Assembly: GCA_964020155.1 (NCBI GenBank)
Contig: OZ026557.1
Span: forward strand, 4,687,466-4,751,465
DNA from: Chondrilla cf. caribensis
Lineage: Eukaryota; Porifera; Demospongiae; Chondrillida; Chondrillidae
Direction of reading: 5' to 3'
Length of the DNA stretch: 64,000 nt
How positions within the stretch are numbered: position 1 is the first letter of the stretch; each line of letters opens with the position of its first letter. The position numbers were made by a program, and so were the translations under genes. Below are positions 13,427 to 26,100 of this stretch, piece after piece. Under the pieces are notes generated by a model. The model was given only the letters and a program-made list of their open reading frames with translations. It searched no databases and was not told the DNA's origin.

Positions 13427-14258
13427 ACACAGACACACACAGACAGACACACAGACAGACACAGACACACACACTGGTAACAAACCTTTCGTCAGCAAAC
13501 CTAGTAAGATGCAATGCCAATTCCATCGAACACAACTGGAGAGGAGCTGTTCCTACTATCCCATCATCACGTGTTTGATAGAGATTGGCTCCTTCCCGAA
13601 CCAGCAGACATGCTACAGCTGCTAAGCCCAACATAGCACTGGGGAGATCTGACAATGTTGAACTGATCTGGAATGATTGGAGAATAAGGACCATGTTCTC
13701 CTCATCACAGATAATTGTGAGTAGAGTAGACAAGGGTAGTTAGTTGACATGCTGAGCCTCAATAGATTGATGTCTATTTATCTGGACAATTACGCACGTC
13801 ACTTGTTGGCAAGTAATTGCAACATTGCACCTGAAGAAGCCCAAGAGGGCGAAACGTTGCAAATATTTGCCAACAAGTGACGTGCGTAATTGTCCAAATA
13901 AATAGACATCAATCTATTAAGGTCTATATTGTATCTACCATACCCACCACTACAGAGATGCAAACCTTTGTAAGTTCAGGAGCATTGTCAATGCTCTTCA
14001 TACTTGAAAGACTGTGACTGCTATGAGCCACTGCCACGTGAAGGGCAGTCGATCCAATTTGCTCAGTGACATCAAGTTCTATCCCATGCCCAATGAGAAG
14101 CTCAGCTATAGAGAAATGTTTGTTTCCAATGGCCAAATGGAGAGCTGTCCGACCTTCACCAGTGATGGCATCGATGTCACACATTTCCTGTACAAATAAT
14201 TATGTGAGATTTGAGCAAATAGGTATACAGTTATTACATAAGTGCACAGACATACAGT

Positions 14259-14297
<39 letters not shown>

Positions 14298-14314
14298 CGC
14301 ACACACACACACAC

Positions 14315-14359
<45 letters not shown>

Positions 14360-14386
14360 GACACACAGACATACACACACACACAC

Positions 14387-14425
<39 letters not shown>

Positions 14426-15453
14426 GACACACAGACATACACACACACACACATGCACATGCACACGCACACACACGCCCCTCAGTATGCATGGACCATG
14501 CAACTTACATATTCGAGTAGATACTTTGCAATGGAAAAGTGGCCATTGAGACTTGCCAAATGCAGTGGACCATATCCATCAATTTTACGAACATTGAGTA
14601 ATTCTGGGTACTTGTTCAAAATTAACTGACAAATTCTACATAGCGGAAACAGTCCAGAGAAAATACAATAAAATAATGTATGAATGAGCCACGATACTAT
14701 TGTGACAATCAAGAAGAATGAAGGTTCCTGGAGGTATTTGTCACATCTTTGATCAGTACAATTATAGCTGATAATATGAATAAATTTGCATTGATAAAAG
14801 CAGTTACATCAATTTTCTTTTTTATTCCCTAAATGCTTTGATGATTTATTGCATACATGTCACTCAATAATTCATATAATGATGTCAGATGATTGGCATG
14901 TGACAATCACATGCACTGGAGCCACATGCAACTGTCCACAATATGTATACATGCGTACTCACATGTGGGTGGTAATAATAGTATGTACAAAGACATGTAT
15001 GCACAGTACCTCAAAATCCCCTTCTTGGTGCAAATATGCAGACAATTGAAAGATGTCCCATCAGCGATCCTGGGGTCTGCTCCAGCATCCAGCAACATCT
15101 CTGAAACTTCAACATTTTGTCTGTTGCAAGTTTCATGCAGGGGTGTGGCTCCGTCAAGTCCCTACATACAGGACATATACATATACAGTATATACAATAT
15201 TATATATATGATGTACAAGTATATGAAGTATTTGAAAGAAATTTGTGAAAAGGATGAAGGGATGGCACATTTCTGAACAGTAAATGAACAATTTGGGTCA
15301 ACCGGAGGCAACACACTGTCCCACGGGTACACCATTGCAATGACCGTAACTTCATAGCATAACTACGTATCAGCAGTACAGCTTGACGTATAATGTGATA
15401 TTCAGAATATAAAAATCTATAATTATTGTAAACAGGTGATAATTAGAATATAC

Positions 15454-15489
<36 letters not shown>

Positions 15490-16222
15490 GGTACGGTTCA
15501 AAAAAAACTAAACGTTACCGGATAAAAGTTACCTGTTAATCCGATAACGGTTAGCGCTTTTCGGTTAAAAGTTAACTGATTTCTGGTAACCGCTAACCGA
15601 TAACCGTTAACGGATAACCGTCAATGGTACGTTATAAATTCTTAATCGTTGAAGAAGAAGGACTTAAAGTATCGAAGGCGAGTGTTTGAGTAACGATTCA
15701 AAATTACAAAAGACATGGGAACATCTATCCGTCTTCCTGGATCTTGTCGACCGACTCTTCGACGGATCGTTCGTGAGTTATGCAATTCACAGCTGTTATT
15801 TAGTAATATACGCTTACGTATCAATGATTACGCAATGAAAAACTACCGGTAACGGTTAACAGATAACGGTTAACCGTTAACTGTTAACTGAAAAAAGGTA
15901 AAGGAGATTACCGTTTGTTTTTTTTTGAACCGTACTGTATATATATATATATATTATACTAATTATAATATATACGAGTTACATGAAGGGTTTTATCACA
16001 AGGTTTATTATGCGTAAGGCTAATGGCTCACATGTATAATACAATGTTGTGAATGCAGCATAGACTACTTGGAAGTTGGCCACACTAAGTAATATCATAG
16101 TTAACAACAACATGTCTAACAACTTCCATGTATTCAAGTAATATCATGTATGCACCCACTAGCAACATGTACTGTATGCATACACATACACATACTTAGG
16201 CACACACACACATACACACACA

Positions 16223-16263
<41 letters not shown>

Positions 16264-18645
16264 GAATATTAACATTGGCTTTGTACTGTAGAAGCAAGCG
16301 GATAACATCAACTTTACCATTACTAGCAGCAATTTGAAGAGGTGTTTCTCCACGTAACCTCTCATCAACCTAGCAATTACACACAATGTGAATTGTGAAT
16401 AGATCATTGTACCATACTGTCCAGCCATAGAGAGCAAGTGGTGAACATTGTGTATTCTTTGAAATTGGTAAGCTACTGAGACTACTGCATGTACTGTGTA
16501 TACAGTGTGAACTGTGTGTACGGTGTGAACCGTGTGTTTTGTGTGAACTGTGTGTACTGTGTGTACAGTGTGAACCGTGTGTTTTGTGTGAACTGTGTGT
16601 ACTGTGTATATTGTATGTACTGTATGTACTGTGTGTACTGTATATACTGTATGTACTGTATGTACTGTATGTATTGTATGTACTGTGTGTACTGTATGTA
16701 CTGTGTGTACTGTGTACATTATCTGTCTATGATCTGTTCTTACAAGTATCAGTTGAAATAGACTATAATCTTTGTACACTCACAGCTGAGGGGTTTCTAG
16801 AGAGTACATCTTTCAAGGTGTCCACGTCTCCATTGAAAGCTGCTACCAAAGCTGCCCTTGGGTCACCAATTGCTGAAAGAAGCTTCAATTCCTCACTGGA
16901 CACCTCACCAAGACCCAAGCCTCTACTATCTCCATTACCTACATCTGGATGTACCCGCAGTAGTCAACACTCAACACAGAACATGCTTCAAGCCATCATT
17001 CCAACAATGAAAGTACAACTAAATCAAAAAAACATGTTCCACACAATCATCCCAAACAATGATGTGATACCTGGTACATCAGGAGGGGTTTCCCCTGGAG
17101 CTGAGATGAGTGCTTTAGGATTTAGTGTCCATCGATATCCGTTCACATGAACTCTACAGTCTCCACTGTCAAAAACCTCCTTTACACGACCAAGTTGGCC
17201 CAAGGACTGGATGAGTATAGGAACACAAAAGGCATGAAGAAACATGGATGAAACATGCGAGGAGAAACAGCTGGCCATAGAAAGACCGATGGATAGACTA
17301 ACAATGAGACAAAACAGACATGCAGACAAGCAGACCAATTGAGATAAAAATATAGACAGACAGACAGACATCACACACCAGAGCTATGTCATCATTCCAT
17401 TCCCCATGTCCATCTTGGAGCTGGTGTACAAGTGCGATATCATCAATTACTCTAACTACATCTCCAGGCTGATATAGATGAAACTACATTCAATAAACAA
17501 CAAAAAGATAAGAACACTAGATTATGTCAAATAAACAACAATTAACAACTACAAGAACAACACATATTCGATTATAAAAGTACTCATACAATAAAGGTTG
17601 CTGATAGCATACCCCCAGTTCCTGGTGAATAGAATCTTCCTCTGTTACTGAGACAGACCCCAAAGTACAAGTTGTTTTATGTAATGGAGAGGTAGTCATG
17701 GCAACAGCAGTGGTAGTCATTGAAGCATTGATAGTTGAAGTCGTGGAGCTTGTGCTGGGGGAACTTGTGCTAGTGGAGCTTGTGATATAGGAACTTGTGC
17801 TGGTGGAGCTTGTGCTAGTGGAGCTTGTGCTGGTGGAGCTTGTGCTGGTGGAGCTTGTGCTGGTGGAACTTGTGCTGGTGGAACTTGTGCTAGTGGAGCT
17901 TGTGCTGGTGGAGCTTGTGCTGGTGGGACTTGTGCTGGTGGGACTTGTGCTAGTGAAGCTTGTGCTAGTGGAGCTTGTGCTAGTGGAGCTTGTGCTAGTG
18001 GAGCCTGTGCTAGTGGGGCCTGTTATAGTGGAGGTTGTGATAGTGGAGGTTGTTAATGGTTGCACTCTGGAATCAACAGTAGATGTTACAGAGCTGGCTG
18101 TGGTGGGGTTTGAAGACAGGGCTCCAGTTTGTCCTGCCTTATTGACAGTTGCTTTCTGATGTAACCTACGCCCATCAGCAGCCTGGCAAGAGAGATGAAG
18201 CATGGATCTAGTTACACTCAAAGAATTGGAAGGATGTATCTCTACTTACCCGAACAAGGGAGGCGGGGTTTATTGTCCACACCCTATTATCACATTCAAC
18301 TCTAACGTCACCACAGTCCAACACAGAGTGGACAACACCTGTTTTCTCAAGGAGCTGCACAAACAAGAAACAACTGTAAATAAACAATTACCATAAAACG
18401 ATGCGATGAATTTTGTTATTAATTATAGCCACAACTTACTTGGTTCATTAGGTGATTCCACCCACCATGGTCTTCTTGTGACCTTTTGAAGGACTCAAAA
18501 TCAATAGACACTTTTACTCTATCTCCAGATACAATCATAACATCTTCCTCTACTTCAGGTGGGAGACTAGGGGGAGCACCTGGGGGAGGGGATGAGGGAG
18601 TATTTGCACTGTGTGTGTACATGTGTGTGTTGTGTGTGTATGTAC

Positions 18646-18705
<60 letters not shown>

Positions 18706-19820
18706 GAAGCTAATACTGTACTACCACACCTGCTACAGGAAGATGACCAGGATAGTACTGTCCACCATCTCCTGGTGTATCACACTTCAGATCAACCTTT
18801 CCTTTGTGGCCCAGTCTGTAGATGTTGTTGGTATATGATGACTCCCACTGAATCTCACCAACACTTCTCTGTACATAGACATCATCAGCAGTAAGCACAC
18901 ACCTATTAGAGTGTGTGAAAGAGAGACTTACATAGCTCTCTGTACGCCATCCTTTCAACACTTTGAGGATACCTGTATTACCAATACCTCCTACAAACAG
19001 ACAAATAGGTACATTATAAATAACAACACTAAAACTAAGCATGCCAATGTACAGCACCCATCACAGCTCCATACCGTCCTGATTGCCCCAGCTCCAATCT
19101 TTACCTCTGGACACAACAGCACCTTTGAAGAATCCTTTAGCTTGGACTATCCTAGATCCAGATCTAGCTGGAACTGGAATGCTAGGACACAAATGGGAAT
19201 GGGAATAAGGTTACATACTAAGATTATAATACACATATTATGTTCCACCACTTGTTGTCACATGTGAGGCACATGACCTCACCTTTCACTGTCAGGAGAG
19301 TCATATCTGAGGAAGCGGTGCTCCAGAGGGTGTTTGTCACTCATGTAGCACTCAGTACAGAGGTCATAGTCATAGCAAGTGGCACACGTCCACCTCATCC
19401 CGTACAATGGAGTTGCCATACAGCCATCACAGGTCACCGTTTGGTGGAAGATTCCTGAGAAATGTAGAAAAATTAATGTGAATGACACCTGGGAAATGAG
19501 TGGAAACGGTATTGGTGCTGCTAACCACGTACGGCGGGGTTTCCATGACACCAACAACCAACAACAACGTCAGATTCACCTGTTTGTGCGTTGTCAAACA
19601 CTAGAAGGTCGTACTTCTCGTCGAAACCGCATCTGTAGTTAGACAACACACCGATGTCCCAACACACCTTGACCGTTGTACCGCTGGGAAAGGTTCCTTC
19701 CTCTTCAGGGACGGATTCCTTCACTTCTACCAACGTTCCAACACTCCCTTCTCCCCCATCCTGGTCCTCCCAGGACCAATCAGGTCCTCTAACGATACGG
19801 ACACCAACTTCAACAGCCAT
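12029..19820 (-). CDS. MIBL-B: Mind bomb-like E3 ubiquitin ligase, tandem copy 2
   Basis: Same order as its neighbours: MIB/HERC2-1 19580-19820; ZZ about 19283-19456; MIB/HERC2-2 about 19080-19182, 18935-19000, 18715-18902; MIB repeat 1 about 18440-18580 and 18252-18357; linker about 17612-18183 (15-bp coding repeat giving Ser-Thr-Ser-Ser-Thr); MIB repeat 2 about 17385-17486 and 17073-17207; ankyrin exons about 16790-16945, 16262-16372, 15009-15165, 14512-14640, 13967-14189; helical exon about 13487-13672; one fused exon 12853-13309 carrying the RSTFHGS segment, Thr/Pro repeats (PTDTPIP type) and RING1; RING2 12681-12783 and 12457-12537; RING3 12029-12252. All RING Cys/His ligands are present. 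Ankyrin exons are nearly identical to MIBL-C. Introns hold a foldback element (13761-13918) and a Tc1-like remnant (15486-15941). Role in Notch-ligand ubiquitination is inferred from the family. Confidence 0.85.
12254..12328. repeat. (TG)n microsatellite before MIBL-B RING3 acceptor
   Basis: On the coding strand this is a (CA)n run ending in CAG, the acceptor of the last exon. Confidence 0.9.
13339..13472. repeat. (CA)n microsatellite in MIBL-B
   Basis: CA tract with CAGACA variants in the intron between the helical exon and the RING1 exon. Confidence 0.9.
13761..13918. mobile_element. 158-bp foldback element with a hammerhead-like core
   Basis: Arms 13761-13812 and 13867-13918 are inverted copies matching at 51 of 52 positions. 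A second inner pair (TTGCAAC / GTTGCAA) closes on a centre at 13831-13855. That centre contains CTGAAGA, a 4-bp GC hairpin with an AAGA loop, and then GAAAC. It sits in the MIBL-B intron where MIBL-A, C, D and E carry the 26-bp minisatellite. No clear target duplication was seen. Confidence 0.8.
14261..14475. repeat. (CA)n microsatellite in MIBL-B
   Basis: Interrupted CA tract that contains a repeated block with ACAGACACACAGACAT. The corresponding intron of MIBL-C carries the same interruptions at 23049-23200. Confidence 0.9.
15486..15941 (+). mobile_element. Decayed Tc1/mariner-like element
   Basis: The inverted ends are close to TACGGTACGGTTCAAAAAAA and lie in TA-rich flanks. The interior at about 15640-15780 reads, with a stop and a frameshift, like the N-terminal helix-turn-helix of a Tc1 transposase (VSKASV then TIQNYKRHGNI, and in another frame RLPGSCRPTLRRIV). 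The catalytic domain is absent. The region between ends and interior is made of short GTTAAC/CCGTTA sub-repeats. It cannot move by itself. Confidence 0.7.
16486..16712. repeat. TGTACTGTRT minisatellite, MIBL-B copy
   Basis: Same 10-bp motif as in MIBL-A and C, mixed with a TGTGAAC variant, in the homologous intron. Confidence 0.88.
17755..18045 (-). repeat. 15-bp coding minisatellite in the MIBL-B linker exon
   Basis: About 19 units of CTTGTGCTGGTGGAG and variants. Read on the minus strand they give Ser-Thr-Ser-Ser-Thr repeats. Confidence 0.88.
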
Positions 19821-20357
19821 GAGAGGCGGCGACCAAGGGGAGTTTCCCTCGGGAAATCCCTCACGTGATCGAGTGCAAACACTTGGAGTTTTCGGAGATG
19901 AGGCCATGAAGTTTTTAAAGGAACTGGGCCATCTTATTAAGTCCAGGTCTGCAGGTACAGACTGCTAATTCTTACATTGTAGTGTCTAGATGTATGCTTA
20001 TTTGACTGTTTAAAATAAAATATATGCCTACAAATCTGTGTAGTATGTATAATCTGCTTTAATTGCCTATTATCACAGATACTTAACTATCAGTTGATCT
20101 ATTAGTGTAATATTTTATCATTAAATTATCATTATTTTTGTTGATACCATATGCATTGATCATGATCATTAGCTATACCAATTGAATTCTGTGTGTTACA
20201 TGAATTGGCTATCGCTACTAATGCACACTTATAATTAATATTGTACTGTATTATCAATTATATGTCAATTATGATGATACGCCAGGTTCTGAAGCTATAA
20301 ACATACACAACAACAACACCTACAACAACAACAACAACATCTAATATCAATTAGCAG

Positions 20358-20489
20358 TCAGTGCGGCTTTATTCTGTGTTTGATTTCCTGCCTACACACA
20401 GGACAGTTGTCCACTTTAAGGGAGCAGTCGTAGCACAGCTGATGACCACACATGAAGGCTGTGTTCTTCTTGTTGGTGCAGCAGAGTGT
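20358..20489 (-). pseudogene. Orphan duplicate of the MIBL last (RING3) exon
   Basis: This stretch repeats the 3' part of the RING3 exon, from [15 protein letters not shown] through the stop at 20358-20360. It lacks the 5' part of the exon (the linker and first RING cysteines). Upstream sequence is unrelated and shows no matching acceptor. It lies between the MIBL-B start and the real MIBL-C last exon (20826-21049). Its 3' flank (19976-20357) matches the A/B spacer (11640-12028), so it is the leftover end of a collapsed gene copy. It could still be used as an alternative 3' end, but nothing shows that. Confidence 0.8.
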
Positions 20490-20825
20490 GGACTCATAGC
20501 TGAGATTAATTTGCATATTCTGCAAGACTATTATTAATAATTTTCTGTATTCAATTAGTGCAATGAAACAGTGCAAATAACAATATTATTGAGCTGCCTT
20601 TGCTCAGCAAGTACCCTGTTTATTATCTACTCATGTTGATCTACACACTTCACTCAGTCCCTAGTTCATGTACACTATGTCAACCAGTACTGATAGTAAG
20701 TACCTCTGATAAGAAGCACAGATTTGGTGTCCTCTTTGACGTACTAAGTTGGGCTGTACAAAATTTCCATTCAAAAAGGTTAGAAATGCACAATTTCTGT
20801 CATGGAAAACAGAAATGTTTTACAG

Positions 20826-22077
20826 TCAGTGTAGCTTTATTCTGTGTTTGATTTCCTGCCTACAGATGGGACAGTTGTCCACTTTAAGGGAGCAGTCGTA
20901 GCACAGCTGATGACCACACATGAAGGCTGTGTTCTTCTTGTTGGTGCAGCAGATTTCACAAAGGTGGTCTTCATCAGAGATGGGTTCTCTGCTGTCAGTA
21001 GTTGTGATGGGAGTTGGGTCACTTCGAGGCTTTGTAGACTGTTCTGAAGCTGTGTGTGTGTGTGTGTGTGTGTGTGCAGGTATTAATAGAATCAAATGAC
21101 CACTGACACTTACAAACATCAGTTTGTAACCAACAAACAGACACACATAACTCTTGTTCCACCATTCAATCATTCTACACAGTCAAGCAATAATCTCTGA
21201 CTTAACTCACACAGAGAAATCTTAAGTCCAAGTTTCTCTGTCACTTTTGTCTTGCACTCAAAACAGCGCTTCATCAGAGATGCACATCCTGTCAGTGATA
21301 AAGTTGTGAAGTAAATACGAATATATGTGCACCTGCACGTACACACACATGTACACACTTGCACAGATACACACATGTACACATCCACACATGTACAGGA
21401 CAACACCAGCAGCAAACCTTCACACATCATGTGACCACAGGGTTTAAGGGTCACAGTACATCTACGTTCTTGACACATTCCACACAGAGGGTCAAGGTCA
21501 TCGACACAGTGGATGGGACCCTGGAGTAACCATGACAACAGGACGGTCACACCCACACAATGTACATACAGTGACAGCTGCTGACATACCCTACACTGAG
21601 GACATCTCTTAGCTGTGTTGGCATGGGAACGACATAGCACAGCATGTCCACATGGTTTGATACACACATCGATGGGTTTATCACAGAGGAGACAGGCCTC
21701 ATCCTCATTTGGTTGGACTGAAGACATGGCCTGTGGAATGGGCGTGTCAGTGGGTGTGGTCTTAGTAATGGGTGTGTCAATGGGTGTGGTTTTAGGAATG
21801 GGTGTGTCAGTGGGTGTAGTCTCGGGAATAGGTGTGTCTGTGTGTGTGGTTTTAGGAATGGGTGCGTCAGTGGGTGTGGTTTTAGGCATGGGCCTGTCAT
21901 TGACTGTTGTCTTGACTGGTTCATGGTCTTCTTGTGGTTTAGGAGGTTCCTCCACTGTCTTCTGAGGTGTGTGTCTGTCCTCTTCTTCAACCAGGTCAGC
22001 AGATGTGGGTTTGGGAGACTTCCTCAAGGAACCATGAAAGGTGGATCTTATGAAGGAAACTACCACTATTATAGCAA

Positions 22078-22160
<83 letters not shown>

Positions 22161-23045
22161 CACAGACACATAAACTGGTGACAAACCTTTCTTCAGCAAA
22201 CCTAGTAAGATGCAATGTCAATTCCATCGAACACAACTGAAGAGGAGATGTTCTTACTATCCCATCATCACGTGCTTGATAGAGATCGGCTCCTTCTCGA
22301 ACCAGCAGACATGCTACAGCTGCTAAGCCCACCATAGTACTGGGGAGATCTGACAATGTTGAACAGATCTGGAAGGATTGGAAGAAAATACCTACTAGTA
22401 GAGGTCCTACTGTACATACACTAGTAGAGGTCCTACTGTACACACACCAGTAGAGGTCCTACTGCACACACTAGTAGAGGTCCTACCGTACACACAATAG
22501 TAGAGGTGCTACTGTACACACACTAGTAGAGGTCCTACTGTATACACACTAGTAGAGGTCCTACTACACACACTAGTAGAGGTCCTACTGTACACACACT
22601 AGTAGAGGTTCTACTGTACACACACTAGTAGAGGTCCTACTGTATACAACTAGTCATAGCGTATACACTCATCACAAATATTTGTGAGTTCAGTGGACAA
22701 GGCCTATACTGTATCTACTATACCCACCACTACAGAGATGCAAACCTTTGTAAGTTCAGGAGCATCGTCGATGCTCTTCATACTTGAAAGACTGTGACTG
22801 CTACGAGCCACTGCCATGTGAAGGGCAGTCAATCCACTTTGATCAGTGACATCAAGCTCTATCCCATGCCCAATGAGAAGCTCTGCTATATGGAAATGTT
22901 TGTTTTGAATGGCCAAATGGAGAGCTGTCTGACCTCCACCAGTGATGGCATCGATGTCACACCTTTCCTGTACAAATAATTATGTGAGATTCGAACAAAT
23001 AGGTATACAGTTATACATAAGTGCACTCACATCCAGACATACAGT

Positions 23046-23117
<72 letters not shown>

Positions 23118-26100
23118 CACGCACACACACACACACACACACAAACACAGACACACAGACATACACACACACACACATGCACATGCACACACACACACAT
23201 GCTCCTCAGTATGCATGGACCATGCAACTTACATATTCGAGTAGATACTTTGCAATGGAAAAGTAGCCATTGAAACTTGCCAAGTGCAGTGGACCAAATC
23301 CATCATCTTTGCGAACATTGAGTAATTCTGGGTACTTGTTCAAAATTAACTGACAAATTCTACAGAGTGAAAACAGTTCAGAGAAAATATGATAAAATAA
23401 TGTATGAATGAGACAATGTCATGATACTATTGTGACAATCAAGAAGAATGAAACAAAGGTTCCTGGAGGTATGCATCACATCTTTGACCAGTGCAATTTT
23501 AGCTGATAATATAAATTAATTAGCATTAAAAAAGCAGATACATTGATTTTCTTACTTCATTTCCTAAATACTTTGATGTTTCATTATGTATGTTCATGTG
23601 ACTCAATAATCTAGATAATGATGACTAGCATGTGACAATCACATGCACCGGAGCCACATGCAACTGTCCACAATATGCATGTGTGTGTACTCACATGTGG
23701 GTAGCAATAATAGCATGCACAAAGACATGTGCGTAGAGTACCTGAAACTCCCATTCCTGGTGCAAATATGCAGGCAATTGAAAGATGTCCCATCAGCGAT
23801 CCTGGGGTCTGCTCCAGCATCCAGCAACATCTCTGCAACTTTAACATTTTTTCTGTAGCAAACGTGATGCAGGGGTGTGGCTCCTTCAAGCCCCTGCATA
23901 CAGAACACAAATATTATACGTACATCACAGTATACACAATAAGTAATATAATAATATAATAATTTGTGTCATGGTAGACAGGTAGATACATACACATAGG
24001 CACACACACACACACACTAGCACACACACACATACAGACACACACATACAAAAACTTAAGCACACACACACACACCTGAATATTAACATTGGCTTTGTAC
24101 TGTAGAAGCAGGTGGATAACATCAACTTTACCATTACTAGCAGCAATTTGAAGAGGTGTTTGTCCACATGACCTATCATCAACCTAGCAATCACACACAT
24201 TGTGAATTATGAATAGAGCATTGTACCATAATGTCCAGCCATACAGATAAGTAGTGAACATTGTGTATTCTTTGAAATTGGTTAGCTACTGAGACTACTG
24301 CATGTACTGTGTGTTCTGTATGTACTGTATGTACTGTGTATACTGTCTGTACTGTGTACTGTATGTACTGTGTGAACTGTGTGTACTGCGTGTACTGTGT
24401 GTACTGTGTGAACTGTATGTACTGTGTATACTGTATGTAATGTGTGTACTGTATGTACTGTGTATACTGTATGTAATGTGTGTACTGTGTGTACTGTGTG
24501 TACTGTATGCACTGTGTACATAATCTGTCTATGATCTTTTGTTACAAGTATCAGTTGAAATAGACTATAATCTTTGTACACTCACAGCCGAGGGATTTCT
24601 AGAGAGTACATCTTTCAAGGTGTCCACGTCTCCATTGAAAGCTGCTACCAAAGCTGCCCTTGGGTCACCAATTGCTGAAAGAAGCTTCAATTCCTCACTG
24701 GACACCTCACCGAGACCCAAGCGTCTACTATCTCCATTACCTACATCTGGATGTACCAGCAGTAGTTAACACTCAACACAGAACATGCAACTAAACCAAA
24801 AACATGTTCCACACAATCATCCCAAACAATGATGTCATACCTGGTACATCAGGAGGGGTTTCCCCTGGAGCTGGGATGAGTGCTTTAGGATTTAGTGTCC
24901 ATCGATATCCGTTCACATGAACTTTACAGTCTCCACTGTCAAAAACCTCATTTACACGACCAAGTTGACCCAAGGACTGGATGAGTATAGGAACACAAAA
25001 GGCATGAAGAAACATGGATGAAACATGCGGGGAGAAGCAGGTAGCCATAGACAGGTATACAGACAGATGGACAGACTGACAGTGAGACAAAACAGACATG
25101 CAGACAGGCAGACCAATTGAGGTAAAAATACAGACAGACAGACAGACAGACAGACATCACACACCAAAGCTATGTCATCATTCCATCCTCCATGATCATC
25201 TTGGAGCTGGTGTACAAGTGCGATATCATCAATTACTCTAACTACATCTCCAGGCTGATATAGATGGAACTACATTCAATAAACAACAAAAATATAAGAA
25301 TACTAAATTATGTCAAATAAACAACAACAACTACAAGAACAACACATAGTCGATTATAATAGCACCCATACAATAAAGGTTGCTGATAGCATACCCCCAG
25401 TTCCTGGTGAATAGAATCTTCCTCTGTTACTGAGACAGACCCCACAGTACCAGTTGTTTCATGTAATGGAGAGGTAGTCATGGCAACAGCAGTGGTGGTC
25501 ATCGGAGCATTGATAGTTGAAGTAGTGGAGCTTGTGCTGGTGGAACTTGTGCTGGTGGAACTTGTGCTGGTGGAGCTTGTGCTGGTGGAACTTGTGCTGG
25601 TGGAACTTGGGCTAGTGGAGCTTGTGCTAGTGGAGCTTGTGCTAGTGGGACTTGTGCTGGTGGGACTTGTGCTGGTGGAGCATGTGCTAGTGGAGCCTGT
25701 TATAGTGGAGGTTGTGATAGTGGAGGTTGTGAATGGTTGCACTCTGGAATCAACAATAGGAGGTGGTACATAACTGGCTGTGGTGGGGTTTGAAGACTGG
25801 GCTCCAGTTTGTCCTGCCTCATTGACAGTTGTTTTCTGACGTAACCTACGCCCATCAGCAGCCTGGCAAGAGAGAAGAAGCATGGGTCTAATTTAACATT
25901 CAAAGAATTTGAAGGATGTACCTCTGCTTACCCGAACAAGGGAGGCGGGGTTTATTGTCCACACCCTATTATCACATTCAACTCTAATGTCACCACAGTC
26001 CAACACAGAGTAGACAACACCTGTTTTCTCAAGGAGCTGCACAAACAAAAAACAACTGTAAATAAACAATTACCATAAAATCATGTGAAGAAATTTGTTA

